This document shows positions 27,119 to 36,253 of a stretch of 64,000 bases of DNA, in pieces; the stretch's first letter is position 1; each line of letters begins with the position of its first letter. The translations under genes and the position numbers were made by a program. The notes under the pieces were generated by a model. It did not search any database, was not told the DNA's origin, and saw nothing but the letters and a program-made list of their open reading frames with translations. The stretch is from Paracoccus spongiarum (lineage in GTDB: Bacteria; Pseudomonadota; Alphaproteobacteria; Rhodobacterales; Rhodobacteraceae): NCBI RefSeq assembly GCF_030732095.1, contig NZ_JAVAMQ010000014.1:1-64000 (forward strand), written 5' to 3'.

Positions 27119-29065
27119 TCAGGGCCGGCCGCCCGGCCGCTGATCGCTGGTCCGCCGATCGCCGGGGCTGCGGTTCAGCCCGTGTTCCGGTTCCTGCCCC
27201 TCGCGGTCGTCATCCTCGGGCGGCGGCTTCCGGGCACTGGCCGGAAACCGCTCCATCAGCGCGCTTTCCAGGCTGCGGTTCAACTCTCGGCTCAGCTTGA
27301 CGTAATCGGCGTTCTGGTCCAGCGGGATGCCCGGCTTCCAGACCTTGGCCAGTTCCCGCAGAGAGGCCCGGTCGAGGCGGTAGTAGATCTTTTCCAGCTC
27401 ATGCGCCTCGAATTCCGACAGGCCGGCATTCTCCAGCACATAGCGCCCGACGCGCAGCGCGCTGTCGAAGGTTTCGCGCACGATGTCATTGGCGCCGGAC
27501 GAGTAAAGCTCGTAGACATTCACCCGGTCATGGGCGCGGGCGATGATATGCAGATCGGGCCGACGCTCGCGGGCAAAGCGGATCAGCTTGAGGTTGGCGG
27601 CCGGATCGTCCAGCGCGGCGACCAGCACCCGCGCATGCGCCAGCCCTGCCGCCATCAGGATCTCGGGGCGGGTCGGGTCGCCGAAATAGCCCTTGAAGCC
27701 GAAGCGGCGCATCAGCTGGATCAGCTTGAGATCGTGGTCCAGCACGGTGGTCTGGAAGCCCGACATGGTGACCAGACGGTTGACGACCTGTCCGAAGCGG
27801 CCGACCCCCGCAATGATGATGGGCTGCTGTTCCTCGATCGTGTCGTCGGGGGTGGCCAGCGCGGCGTCGCCCAGACGGCGGATCACCTGGTCGTGCAGAA
27901 TGAACAGCAGGGGCGTGGCCAGCATGGTCAGCGCCACCACCAGCAGGACCGATTGCGCCAGGCCGGTCGGCAGGATTGCCAGCGACACCGCGAACGAGAT
28001 CAGCACGAAGCCGAACTCGCCCGCCTGGGCCAGCGACAGGGTGAACAGCGACCGGTCCTTGTGGCCCATCCGGGCCCAGCGCGCGATCAGCCACAGGATC
28101 GCGGCCTTCACCGCGATCAGCCCCGCCGTGGCCGACAGGATCGGCACCGGCTGGTCGAACAGGACGCCGAAATCCATCCCGGCGCCGACGGTGATGAAGA
28201 ACAGCCCCAGAAGCAGGCCCTTGAAGGGTTCGATCTGCGCTTCCAGTTCGTGGCGGAACTCGGACCCGGCCAGCATCACCCCGGCCAGAAAGGTGCCCAG
28301 CGCGGGCGACAGCCCCACGAGGATCATCAGCGAGGCGATGCCCACCACGATCAGCAGCGCCATGGCGGTTTCCATCTCGGGCAGGCGCGACGATACGACA
28401 AAGCGGAACACCGGCCGGATCAGGTACTGGCCCAGCAGGATCACCGTGCCCACCGCCGCCAGCGTGGCAAGGGTGGCACCCCAGGCAGGCAGCCCGGCCA
28501 TGAATTCGGTGCCGATATGCTCCTCGCCCTGCGCGGCGTCTGGGCCGCCGAAGGGGGCCAGCAGCGGCATCAGCGCGATCATCGGGATCACCGCGATGTC
28601 CTGCGTCAGAAGCACCGAGAAGGCCGAGCGTCCGCCCGCCGTCTGCATCAGCCCCTTTTCCGACAGCGTCTGCAGCACGATCGCGGTCGAGCTCAGCGAC
28701 AGGATCATGCCCAGCGTGATCGCCAGAGGCCAGCCAAGCCCGAAGGCCATCGCGATCCCCGCCACCGCCGCCAGCGACAGCAGCACCTGCGTGCCGCCCA
28801 GCCCGATCAGCTTGTGCCGCATGGCCCAGAGGTTGCGCGGCTCAAGCTCGAGGCCGATCAGGAACAGCATCATCACCACCCCGAATTCGGCGAAGTGCTG
28901 AAGGTCGGACATGCCGCTGCCGGTCAGTTGCAGCACCGGCCCGATCAGGATGCCGCAGACGAGGTAACCCAGCACCGAACCCAGCCCGAGGCGGGCCGAG
29001 ATCGGCACCGCGATCACCATGGTGATCAGGTAGACAGTGGCAAGAAGAAGGAAACTCTCCATCAC
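27119..29065 (-). CDS. Monovalent cation:proton antiporter-2 (KefB/KefC-like)
   Basis: A 648-residue K+ or Na+/H+ antiporter of the CPA2 family. An N-terminal exchanger domain of about 12 hydrophobic segments spans residues 1-385 and includes GLELEPRNLWAMRH and GMILSLSSTAIVLQTLSEKG. A cytosolic RCK/TrkA-N domain follows (about 400-520) with the nucleotide-binding sequence GVGRFGQVVNRL and an Asp at strand 2 end. The tail is Pro/Arg/Asp-rich. The start overlaps the stop of the preceding 1011-aa gene by 4 bp, so the two are co-translated. KefB/C-type glutathione gating cannot be judged from sequence alone. Confidence 0.9.
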   Translation of the reverse strand: MMESFLLLATVYLITMVIAVPISARLGLGSVLGYLVCGILIGPVLQLTGSGMSDLQHFAEFGVVMMLFLIGLELEPRNLWAMRHKLIGLGGTQVLLSLAAVAGIAMAFGLGWPLAITLGMILSLSSTAIVLQTLSEKGLMQTAGGRSAFSVLLTQDIAVIPMIALMPLLAPFGGPDAAQGEEHIGTEFMAGLPAWGATLATLAAVGTVILLGQYLIRPVFRFVVSSRLPEMETAMALLIVVGIASLMILVGLSPALGTFLAGVMLAGSEFRHELEAQIEPFKGLLLGLFFITVGAGMDFGVLFDQPVPILSATAGLIAVKAAILWLIARWARMGHKDRSLFTLSLAQAGEFGFVLISFAVSLAILPTGLAQSVLLVVALTMLATPLLFILHDQVIRRLGDAALATPDDTIEEQQPIIIAGVGRFGQVVNRLVTMSGFQTTVLDHDLKLIQLMRRFGFKGYFGDPTRPEILMAAGLAHARVLVAALDDPAANLKLIRFARERRPDLHIIARAHDRVNVYELYSSGANDIVRETFDSALRVGRYVLENAGLSEFEAHELEKIYYRLDRASLRELAKVWKPGIPLDQNADYVKLSRELNRSLESALMERFPASARKPPPEDDDREGQEPEHGLNRSPGDRRTSDQRPGGRP

Positions 29066-32000
29066 TGGCCGTTCAGGACCGCGAGCTCCTGCGGGCGGCC
29101 GCCCTTCACAAAGGTGATGCGGCTGTTGCCGATGGCGGTGATGGTGCCGCCATTGATCCGGTCGCCCAGGCGCAGGGTGATGATGCGCCCGTTGGACAGC
29201 CGTACCAGCGCCCGGCTGGCCTTTCCGGCGCCGATGGTGCCGATGATCTGGGTGCGGCTCAGCTGGATGCCGTCCTTCACGGTCGCGGTGGCCGAGGCGG
29301 CGCCCTGGCCGGGACCGACCTTCGGCAGGGCGGCGACCTCGGGTTCGTTCTCGGCCTCGGGCGGGGTGTAGGACTGCTTGCGCGCTGCGGCGGCGCGGGC
29401 CTCGGCCTCGGCCTGGGCGCGGGCGCGGGCTTCGGCCTGGGCGCGGGCACGGGCCTCGGCCTGCGCGTCGGCGGCGGCCTGGGCGCGCGCGCGGGCCTCG
29501 GCCTGGGCCTGCAGTTCCGCATCCATGCGGCGCTGCTCGGCCAGGGCGTCGTCGCGCTGCTGCGCCTCGGCGGCGGCGCGCAGGTCCTGCGCGCTTGGGG
29601 CGGCGGCCTGCGGGACCGCGCTGATGGCGGCGGCCGCGGCCTGACCCGCGCGGCGTGGCGGAAGGGCAGATGCACTAAGCGCCGTCAAAGCGACGGCGCC
29701 GGGCATGGCAGAACTGTTGGCGACGGCGGCGGCGATCGCATCCTCGACCGCCTTGCCGGACAGGCTGGCACTGCCGGGGCCTGGGTCGACCTGGGCCCGG
29801 CTGCCCGGTCGGGCCGCGGGACGGGCCGAACTGGCCAGCCGCACCGAGGCGGGCGATGGGGCGGGTGCCGCCGATGGGTCCGGCGTCGCCACCGCCTCGG
29901 CCACCGCGGCGCGAACCGCATCCCCTGAGGGGCGCGCCACCGCGACGGGCTTGCGCAGCGGGCGGGCATCGGCCAGCCGCATCAGCACGGCACTCTCGGC
30001 CCGGCTTGGCCGTGTCGGGCCGTTCTGCGCGGTGCGCAAATCGCGCAGCAAGCCTTCCAGGAAGGCGGTTTCGCTGGCGCTCAGGGGCGCGGCGGCATCG
30101 TCGTCGGGCGCGCTGCCCTCTTGCAGCCTGCCCGCGTCCAGGCGGGCCTCGTCGCGTTGGGTCAGGCGATCGGGGCGGGCCGGGGGGCGGCCGGACGCGC
30201 CCAGAGGCTGCGACTGCGACGCGGCCGGCGCGGCAGCAGGGGATGCGGCAGGGATCGCGGTCGCGGGGGCCGCGGCGGGGGCGCTTGCCGTGGCCGGGCG
30301 GCTGCGCGGGCGGGTTGCCGCCACCCGCGGCGGCTCTGCCTCGCCGCGCTGGGCATAGGGCAGGGGATTGGCCGGCACCGAGGGGCTGGCGTCGGGCGCC
30401 GCCGGCACCGCCGCGCGGTCCGGCGCGCCGGCCGGCGGCCGTGCCGAGCGGCTGAGACGGGGGGCCGGTGCGCTACCCGCCGCCGCGACCTGCGGGGCGG
30501 TGGCGGGTGTTGCCGCCGCCTCGGCAGTCGTGGCGGCCGTCGCGCGCGGCGCTGCGCTGCCGGCGGTGGCGGCTTCGGACAGGGGCGCGGTCGCCGCGAC
30601 CGCCCCCGAAGCCGCCTCGTTCTGGGCCAGCGCCTCGGTCAGCGCGCGGGTCAGCGCATCCTGAGCGGGCGCGATGTCGGCCGGCGTGGTCGCGGCGGAG
30701 GGGCTTTCGGTGGCGGGATTGTCGGTGGCGGCGGTCCGGGCCGGGGCGGCCTCGACGCCGATGGGCATGGCGGGTGCCGTTTCGGCAGGCGTCGTTGCCG
30801 CCGTCTCGGCGGGCCGCTGCTCGGGCGCGGCGGCCTCGGAGGCATTGGCGCCGACCGGCGCCTCGACGGCAGCGGGTGCCGGGCTGGTCGCGTCTGCCCC
30901 GGCGGTCTCGACGGCCGGTGGCGTCGGCGCGAGCGCGGCGACCGGCGCGCCGGCGGTCGGCGTGCCCGGATCCGCTGCCGGCGCGGTGGCAGTCTCGACG
31001 GGCGGGGTCGTCGCCGGGTTGCCGGCGTCGGTGGCGGCGATGTCGTCCCCGGGCCCGGAACCGCCGAACAGCGTCAGCACCACAAGCAGCACGGCCAGCA
31101 GCGTCCCGATCATCACCGGCAGGCGTCCGGGCCGGATGCCGCGCAGACGCTCGAGAAGGGCGGCGGGCGGGCTGACGGCGGCCGCATCCTCGGCGGCGCG
31201 ACGGGCGCGGGCCTCGGCGGCGCGGTTGTGCACGGCTTCGGCCCGCGCGGACAGCCGCGGCGCGCCGTCGCGCCGCTCGGCATGCCGGATCACGGCGGGC
31301 GCCGCGACGGCGGCTGCGGGTTCCGCGATGGCGGGGGCGGGTTCCGCGGGCGGCGCCTCGGCGGCGGCAGGTTCGGAAAGGGCAGGGAGGGCTGCCGGCA
31401 CGACATAATGCGGCACGATCCGGGTCAGAACCGCCGCCGCGAAGGCGCGGCCCTCGGGCGCGGCGGGCGTCGGGGTGACCACCTCGGGTTCGGCGCCGGC
31501 CTGCGGCTCTTCGTGGATCTCGGGCGCGGTGACGCGGGCGCTGCCCAGATCGGGGCGCGTGAAGGGCTGGCGGGCCGCGACCTCGCCGACCAGACGGCTG
31601 GGGCCGAAATCGGGCGCGCCGTCAAACCGCGCGTCGTCGGGGCGCGCGACGAAGCCGAAGGGCCGGAACCCCTGCGCGCGGGCAAAATCCTCGGCCTCGG
31701 TCAGGGTGCGGCGGGCGACCGCCGCCACGCGCAGCGTCTCGATGTCGCCGTGTTCCGACGGGCACCAGTCGAAGGCCAGATCGTCCGCCCGGTAGGGCGT
31801 GATGGATTCCAGCGCGCGGCCGATGACCGCGGCGGTGTCCGACCCGATCGGCACCGTCAGGGTCGTGTAGAGGATCTGGTCGTCCGGGATCACCAGCAGC
31901 GTGTCGGGGCTGTCCGAGGCCGCGCCGGCCTCGTCGCGCAGGGCCGCCAGCCGTGCGGCCATCTCGCGCCCGGCAAAGCGCGCCTCGCCCAGCGTCTTCC

Positions 32001-32097
32001 AGTCGCGGCCGTCGCGGTGTTCCAGCACGACGGCCTCCTGCGTGAAGCTCATCGCGAATTCCGGGGCGAATTCTGGGGCAGCGCTGTGCTGGTTCAT
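29062..32097 (-). CDS. Large Ala/Pro-rich membrane protein with PilM-like start and PilP-like end
   Basis: A 1011-residue protein in three parts. Residues 15-170 (EAVVLEHRDGRDW through LPVG-like strands to FRPFGFVARP) look like the actin-like fold of PilM/GspL proteins. After a linker a single transmembrane helix lies at about 340-360 (LPVMIGTLLAVLLVVLTLF). A very long Ala/Pro/Thr region follows, then a charged helix of AEARARAQ repeats (coded by 24-bp units at about 29395-29515). The last 75 residues (LSRTQIIGTIGAGKASRALVRLSNGRIITLRLGDRI) resemble the PilP/GspC domain. No pilus genes are nearby. Homologues are usually annotated as hypothetical. It may be a single-chain scaffold across the envelope; this is inference. 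Confidence 0.75.
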   Translation of the reverse strand: MNQHSAAPEFAPEFAMSFTQEAVVLEHRDGRDWKTLGEARFAGREMAARLAALRDEAGAASDSPDTLLVIPDDQILYTTLTVPIGSDTAAVIGRALESITPYRADDLAFDWCPSEHGDIETLRVAAVARRTLTEAEDFARAQGFRPFGFVARPDDARFDGAPDFGPSRLVGEVAARQPFTRPDLGSARVTAPEIHEEPQAGAEPEVVTPTPAAPEGRAFAAAVLTRIVPHYVVPAALPALSEPAAAEAPPAEPAPAIAEPAAAVAAPAVIRHAERRDGAPRLSARAEAVHNRAAEARARRAAEDAAAVSPPAALLERLRGIRPGRLPVMIGTLLAVLLVVLTLFGGSGPGDDIAATDAGNPATTPPVETATAPAADPGTPTAGAPVAALAPTPPAVETAGADATSPAPAAVEAPVGANASEAAAPEQRPAETAATTPAETAPAMPIGVEAAPARTAATDNPATESPSAATTPADIAPAQDALTRALTEALAQNEAASGAVAATAPLSEAATAGSAAPRATAATTAEAAATPATAPQVAAAGSAPAPRLSRSARPPAGAPDRAAVPAAPDASPSVPANPLPYAQRGEAEPPRVAATRPRSRPATASAPAAAPATAIPAASPAAAPAASQSQPLGASGRPPARPDRLTQRDEARLDAGRLQEGSAPDDDAAAPLSASETAFLEGLLRDLRTAQNGPTRPSRAESAVLMRLADARPLRKPVAVARPSGDAVRAAVAEAVATPDPSAAPAPSPASVRLASSARPAARPGSRAQVDPGPGSASLSGKAVEDAIAAAVANSSAMPGAVALTALSASALPPRRAGQAAAAAISAVPQAAAPSAQDLRAAAEAQQRDDALAEQRRMDAELQAQAEARARAQAAADAQAEARARAQAEARARAQAEAEARAAAARKQSYTPPEAENEPEVAALPKVGPGQGAASATATVKDGIQLSRTQIIGTIGAGKASRALVRLSNGRIITLRLGDRINGGTITAIGNSRITFVKGGRPQELAVLNGQ

Positions 32098-32288
32098 GAT
32101 GTGACGTGTCGCTCGATCTGGGCGTGGCAGTTGATCTGCCGCGATTTGGTGGGGCCTGTCTTGGTCTACCGCAAATTGTAGGGTGAGAAAAGCAAATCTG
32201 GCGGATCTGTGACTGCAAATTCGCGTGGCGCCGGGCTAGGATGCAGGCGCGCGCCGCTTTGCGCGCCCACGACCAGAAAGGACCGGAA

Positions 32289-33224
32289 ATGCTTCCGAAA
32301 CACCACCCCCTCGGCCGTATCGCGCTGGCCGGCGCGGCGGCGCTTGCCTTCGGGCTAGCGAGCCCCGTGGCGGCCTCGCCCGAGACGGACGGCAAGGGCC
32401 GCAAGATGGGTCATCAGCAGATGTGCGGGCCGGATGGCGCCCACCGTGCCGGCCGCCTCTCGGTGACCGGGCAGGGGGAATCGCGGATCGCACCCGACAT
32501 CGCCACCGTGCAGCTGGGTGTGACCACCCAGGCCGAGACGGCCGCCGAGGCGATGCGGCAGAACGCGACGCAGCAGACGGCCGTCATCGATGCGCTGACC
32601 GGCGCGGGCGTGGCCGAAAGCGACATCCAGACCTCGGGGCTGAGCCTGAACCCGATGGTCGATTACGGCGAGGGCCGGGCACCGCGGGTGACCGGCTATC
32701 AGGCCAGCAACGTGGTCGCGGTGCGCGTGACCGAGATCGACCGGCTTGGCGTGGTGCTGGATGCGATCGTGGCGGCGGGCGCCAACGAGATCAACGGCAT
32801 CAGCTTTGCCCGCGAGGACCGCAAGGCCGCCGAGGACGATGCCCGCCGCGCGGCGGTCGAGGACGCGGCCCACAAGGCGGGCGTCCTGGCCGAGGCCGCG
32901 GGGCTGCGACTGGGGCCGATCCTGACGCTGCGCGACGGCCAGCTGGCCGAGGGGCCGCGTCCGATGGCGCGCATGGCCGCCGAGATGGGCGCGGCACCCG
33001 ATGCCGTGCCGGTCCAGCCGGGCGAGTTGTCGATGAGCACCAGCGTCCAGATCGATTATGCGCTGCTGGGCAGCGAAGCGGATTGCGAACGGCCGCGTCC
33101 CGGTGGCGATCGGCCCGCACCCGATGACCGGGCGGGTCGGCAGGCTGCGCCCGAGACCCCGGACGCCGCCGATGCGCCGGCCGGAACCGAGGCGCCGGAA
33201 GAGCCCGGGGCGCAATCGAACTGA
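32289..33224 (+). CDS. SIMPL-domain (DUF541) periplasmic protein
   Basis: A 311-residue exported protein. The signal peptide (residues 1-29) ends in SPVAA. The SIMPL domain begins at about residue 56 (GRLSVTGQGESRIAPDIATVQLGVTTQAETAAEAM) and includes DIQTSGLSLNPMVDY and GYQASNVVAVRVTEID. Residues 255-311 are a disordered Pro/Ala/Glu tail. SIMPL proteins form large periplasmic oligomers and have been linked to oxidative stress tolerance, but the mechanism is not known. The ATG at 32289 has AGGA upstream and begins the signal peptide. It is divergent from the 1011-aa gene. Confidence 0.87.
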   Translation: MLPKHHPLGRIALAGAAALAFGLASPVAASPETDGKGRKMGHQQMCGPDGAHRAGRLSVTGQGESRIAPDIATVQLGVTTQAETAAEAMRQNATQQTAVIDALTGAGVAESDIQTSGLSLNPMVDYGEGRAPRVTGYQASNVVAVRVTEIDRLGVVLDAIVAAGANEINGISFAREDRKAAEDDARRAAVEDAAHKAGVLAEAAGLRLGPILTLRDGQLAEGPRPMARMAAEMGAAPDAVPVQPGELSMSTSVQIDYALLGSEADCERPRPGGDRPAPDDRAGRQAAPETPDAADAPAGTEAPEEPGAQSN

Positions 33225-33249
33225 GGCCCGCAGGCCGTTGAGAGAGAAA

Positions 33250-33275
33250 GGGAAAGGGGTATCCACCCCTTTCCC
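33250..33275. terminator. Bidirectional terminator between SIMPL gene and metY
   Basis: GGGAAAGGGGT (33250-33260) and ACCCCTTTCCC (33265-33275) make an 11-bp perfect stem with a 4-nt loop, placed between two convergent stop codons (33224 and 33286). Confidence 0.8.
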
Positions 33276-33285
33276 GCAGGCGCGA

Positions 33286-34566
33286 TCAGGCGGTTGCCGT
33301 CGCCAGCGCCTGATCGAGATCGGCGATCAGGTCCTCGGCATTCTCGATGCCGATGGAGAGGCGGACGACCTCGGGCGCCGCGCCCGCCGCCCGCTGCTGA
33401 TCCTCGGTCAGCTGGCGATGGGTCGTCGAGGCCGAGTGGATCACCAGCGATCGCGCATCCCCCAGGTTGGCGACATGGCTGAACAGTTCCAGTGCATCGA
33501 CAAGCCGCACCGCCGCCGCATAGCCACCCTTGACCGAAAAGGTGAACAGCGCCCCCGCGCCCTTCGGATAAAGCCGCTTCGCGGTCGCGTTCCAGGGCGA
33601 CGAGGCCAGCCCCGCATAGGTGACCGAGGCCACGCGGGGGTCCTGTTCCAGCCACTCGGCCACCTTCACCGCATTGGCGACGTGACGCTCCATCCGCAGG
33701 CCCAGGGTCTCGATGCCCATCAGCGTGTAATGCGCGCCCTGCGGGTTCATCGTCATGCCGAGGTCGCGCAGGCCGATGGCGATGCCGTGAAAGGTGAAGG
33801 CCAGCGCCCCGAAGGTCTGGTGGAAGACCAGCCCGTGATAGGCCGGCTCGGGCGCCGACAACGAGGGGAAACGGTCGCTGGCCGACCAGTCGAAGGTGCC
33901 GCTGTCCACCACCACCCCGCCGGTCACGGTACCGTTGCCGGTCATGTATTTGGTCAGGCTGTGCACGACCAGTGTCGCGCCCATCTCGATCGGCCGGCAC
34001 AGCCAGGGGGTCGCCAGCGTGTTGTCGACGATCAGCGGAATCCCGGCCTCGTCTGCGATCTTCGCCACCGCCGGGATGTCGGTGACATAGCCGCCCGGAT
34101 TGCTGATCGATTCGCAGAAGATGGCGCGGGTGTCGGCGTCGATGGCGGCGCGCAGCGCGTCGAGGTCGTCGAGATCGACGAATTTCGCGCCCCAGCCGAA
34201 CCGCCTGATGGTGTGGCTGAACTGGGTGACGGTGCCGCCGTAGAGCCGCGTCGAGGCAACGACGTTGCGGCCCGGCGCCATCAGCGGGAACAGCGCCATG
34301 ATCTGCGCCGCATGGCCCGAGGCGCAGCAGACCGCGCCCGCGCCACCCTCGAGCGCCGCGATCCGCGATTGCAGCGCCGCAACCGTCGGATTGGTCAGCC
34401 GCGAATAGATGTAGCCGACCTCCTGAAGGTTGAAGAGCCGCGCGGCATGGTCTGCGTCGCGGAACGCATAGGCGGTCGTCTGGTAGATCGGGACCTGTCT
34501 GGCGCCGGTGGCCGGATCGGCGGCGGCGCCGGCGTGAATGGCGGTCGTGTCGAAACCCTGTGTCAT
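33286..34566 (-). CDS. metY: O-acetylhomoserine aminocarboxypropyltransferase (sulfhydrylase)
   Basis: PLP enzyme that makes homocysteine from O-acetylhomoserine and sulfide for methionine synthesis. The 426 residues fit MetY rather than the shorter MetZ or MetB. The start MTQGFDTTAIHAGAAADPATG and YSRLTNPTVAALQ are family signatures. The cofactor lysine is Lys206 in VVHSLTKYMTGNGT. The start at 34566 is followed by these conserved residues; the much longer open frame upstream is antisense-like noise over the moxR gene. It is transcribed in the same direction as moxR with 92 bp between. Confidence 0.93.
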   Translation of the reverse strand: MTQGFDTTAIHAGAAADPATGARQVPIYQTTAYAFRDADHAARLFNLQEVGYIYSRLTNPTVAALQSRIAALEGGAGAVCCASGHAAQIMALFPLMAPGRNVVASTRLYGGTVTQFSHTIRRFGWGAKFVDLDDLDALRAAIDADTRAIFCESISNPGGYVTDIPAVAKIADEAGIPLIVDNTLATPWLCRPIEMGATLVVHSLTKYMTGNGTVTGGVVVDSGTFDWSASDRFPSLSAPEPAYHGLVFHQTFGALAFTFHGIAIGLRDLGMTMNPQGAHYTLMGIETLGLRMERHVANAVKVAEWLEQDPRVASVTYAGLASSPWNATAKRLYPKGAGALFTFSVKGGYAAAVRLVDALELFSHVANLGDARSLVIHSASTTHRQLTEDQQRAAGAAPEVVRLSIGIENAEDLIADLDQALATATA

Positions 34567-34658
34567 CGAAAGCCTCCCTTGCTTCGGGCCGCAGACTAGA
34601 GGGGGCCAGGCGGGCAGTCCAACGCGAAACCGCGGCGCAGGGTGCGGCGCGGGCCGGT

Positions 34659-35501
34659 TCAGCGGGTCTGCCGGCGGGCCATGAAGGCCAGCTTCTCGAA
34701 CAGCGCAACATCCTGTTCGTTCTTCAGAAGCGCGCCGTGCAGCCGGGGCAGCAACTCGCCCGCATCGCGCCGCAGGTCGGCGGCCGACAGATCCTCGGCC
34801 AGGATCAGCTTGAGCCAGTCCAGCAATTCGCTGGTCGAGGGCTTCTTCTTCAGGCCGGGCGCCTCGCGCAGTTCGAAGAACTGGTGCAGCGCCTCGTCCA
34901 GCAGCGCGGGCTTCAGCCCCGGATGATGCACCGCCACGATGGCACGCAGCGTCTGGGCATCGGGAAAGCGGATATAGTGGAAGAAGCAGCGGCGCAGGAA
35001 GGCGTCGGGCAGTTCCTTTTCGTTGTTCGAGGTGATGACCACCACCGGCCGATGCGCCGCGCGGACCGTCTGGCCGGTCTCGTAAACGTGAAACTCCATC
35101 CGGTCGAGTTCCTGCAGAAGGTCGTTGGGAAACTCGATATCGGCCTTGTCGATCTCGTCGATCAGGAGCACCACCTTGCGATCCGCCTCGAAGGCCTGCC
35201 ACAGCTTGCCGCGGCGGATGTAGTTGGACACGTCGTGCACCCGTGCATCGCCCAGCTGGCTGTCGCGCAACCGGCTGACGGCGTCGTATTCATAAAGGCC
35301 CTGCTGGGCCTTCGTCGTTGATTTCACATGCCATTCGATGATCGGCAGATCCAGGCTGGCGGCGACCTGTCGGGCCAACTCGGTCTTTCCGGTGCCGGGT
35401 TCGCCCTTGACCAGCAGCGGCCGTTCCAGCGTGACCGCCGCGTTCACGGCGATGGCCAGCTCGGGTGGCGCAACGTAACGATCCGTTCCGGCGAATTGCA
35501 T
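34659..35501 (-). CDS. MoxR-family AAA+ ATPase
   Basis: A 280-residue MoxR-type ATPase. Walker A is GEPGTGKT at 33-40, Walker B VVLLIDEIDKADIEF, sensor 1 VVITSNNEKELPDAFLRR, and the C-terminal helical lid follows. MoxR proteins act as chaperones for metal enzyme maturation, usually with a von Willebrand A-domain partner encoded next door. No such partner is present: downstream comes metY and upstream the divergent dksA gene. The start at 35501 has GAAAGGAG upstream. Target unknown. Confidence 0.88.
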   Translation of the reverse strand: MQFAGTDRYVAPPELAIAVNAAVTLERPLLVKGEPGTGKTELARQVAASLDLPIIEWHVKSTTKAQQGLYEYDAVSRLRDSQLGDARVHDVSNYIRRGKLWQAFEADRKVVLLIDEIDKADIEFPNDLLQELDRMEFHVYETGQTVRAAHRPVVVITSNNEKELPDAFLRRCFFHYIRFPDAQTLRAIVAVHHPGLKPALLDEALHQFFELREAPGLKKKPSTSELLDWLKLILAEDLSAADLRRDAGELLPRLHGALLKNEQDVALFEKLAFMARRQTR

Positions 35502-35683
35502 GAAAACTCTCCTTTCCCGAGAAAAGCTTGGCCGAAGAAGCGTCAGCGGCGAGGCCGGCCCGCCGGGCGCGGGCGCTGAACGCACAAATAGCGTGTATTG
35601 GGCTAGTGACAACCTCCACATCATACTTTAAGGGGGCCGCAAGGTGCCGGACCTCAGACCCGCCCGGCGCCGCCGGAGGACCA

Positions 35684-36106
35684 ATGAAACCCCAGACCTT
35701 CCTTCCTCAAGACTATCGCCCCGCGGAGGACGAGCCGTTCATGAACGAGCGCCAGCTGGAATATTTCCGCCGGAAGCTGGAGGCCTGGAAGCAGGAATTG
35801 CTGGATCAGTCGGCCGAGACCCTGGAAGGTCTGCAGGACAGCGCCCGCGCCGTGCCCGATCTGGCCGACCGCGCCAGCGAGGAAACCGACCGTGCGCTGG
35901 AACTGCGCACCCGCGACCGCCAGCGCAAGCTGGTCAGCAAGATCGACGCGGCGATGCGCCGGATCGAGACCGGCGAATACGGTTATTGCGAGATGACAGG
36001 TGAGCCGATCAGCCTCAAGCGGCTGGATGCGCGGCCGATCGCCACGATGACGCTGGAAGCGCAGGAAAGGCACGAACGCCGCGAGCGCGTGCATCGCGAC
36101 GACTGA
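35684..36106 (+). CDS. dksA: DksA-type RNA polymerase-binding regulator
   Basis: A 140-residue DksA/TraR protein that enters the RNA polymerase secondary channel and works with ppGpp. The coiled-coil spans about residues 22-95 with the tip D59-LA-D62-R-A64. The zinc-finger region keeps only one of four cysteines: Cys102 in YCEMTGEP, while the other three positions read Thr, Thr and Ala. Non-classical finger forms are known in Rhodobacter DksA. GGAGGACCA lies before the ATG; the open frame upstream is not conserved. It is a single gene, divergent from moxR. Confidence 0.9.
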   Translation: MKPQTFLPQDYRPAEDEPFMNERQLEYFRRKLEAWKQELLDQSAETLEGLQDSARAVPDLADRASEETDRALELRTRDRQRKLVSKIDAAMRRIETGEYGYCEMTGEPISLKRLDARPIATMTLEAQERHERRERVHRDD

Positions 36107-36253
36107 CCAAGACCGCTGCCGCGGCCGGGCGCAGCACCCTCCGGTGCGGGTGCCCGACCTGGCAATGTCAGGCCCGAGGCGCGAGGTGATGCCGCAAGCC
36201 GCCCCCGACATCGCGACAGCACGGCGGCCGCCCACGGCCTGTTGCGCAGCGCC

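Noticed and set aside
29375..29645. Plus-strand Ala/Arg-rich small protein
   Set aside because: It is the complement of the AEARARAQ repeat region of the 1011-residue protein and only reflects its biased codons.
33286..35202. 638-codon form of MetY with a long N-terminal extension
   Set aside because: The extra part is antisense-frame translation within moxR. The conserved MetY start is at 34566 and has the family sequence right away.
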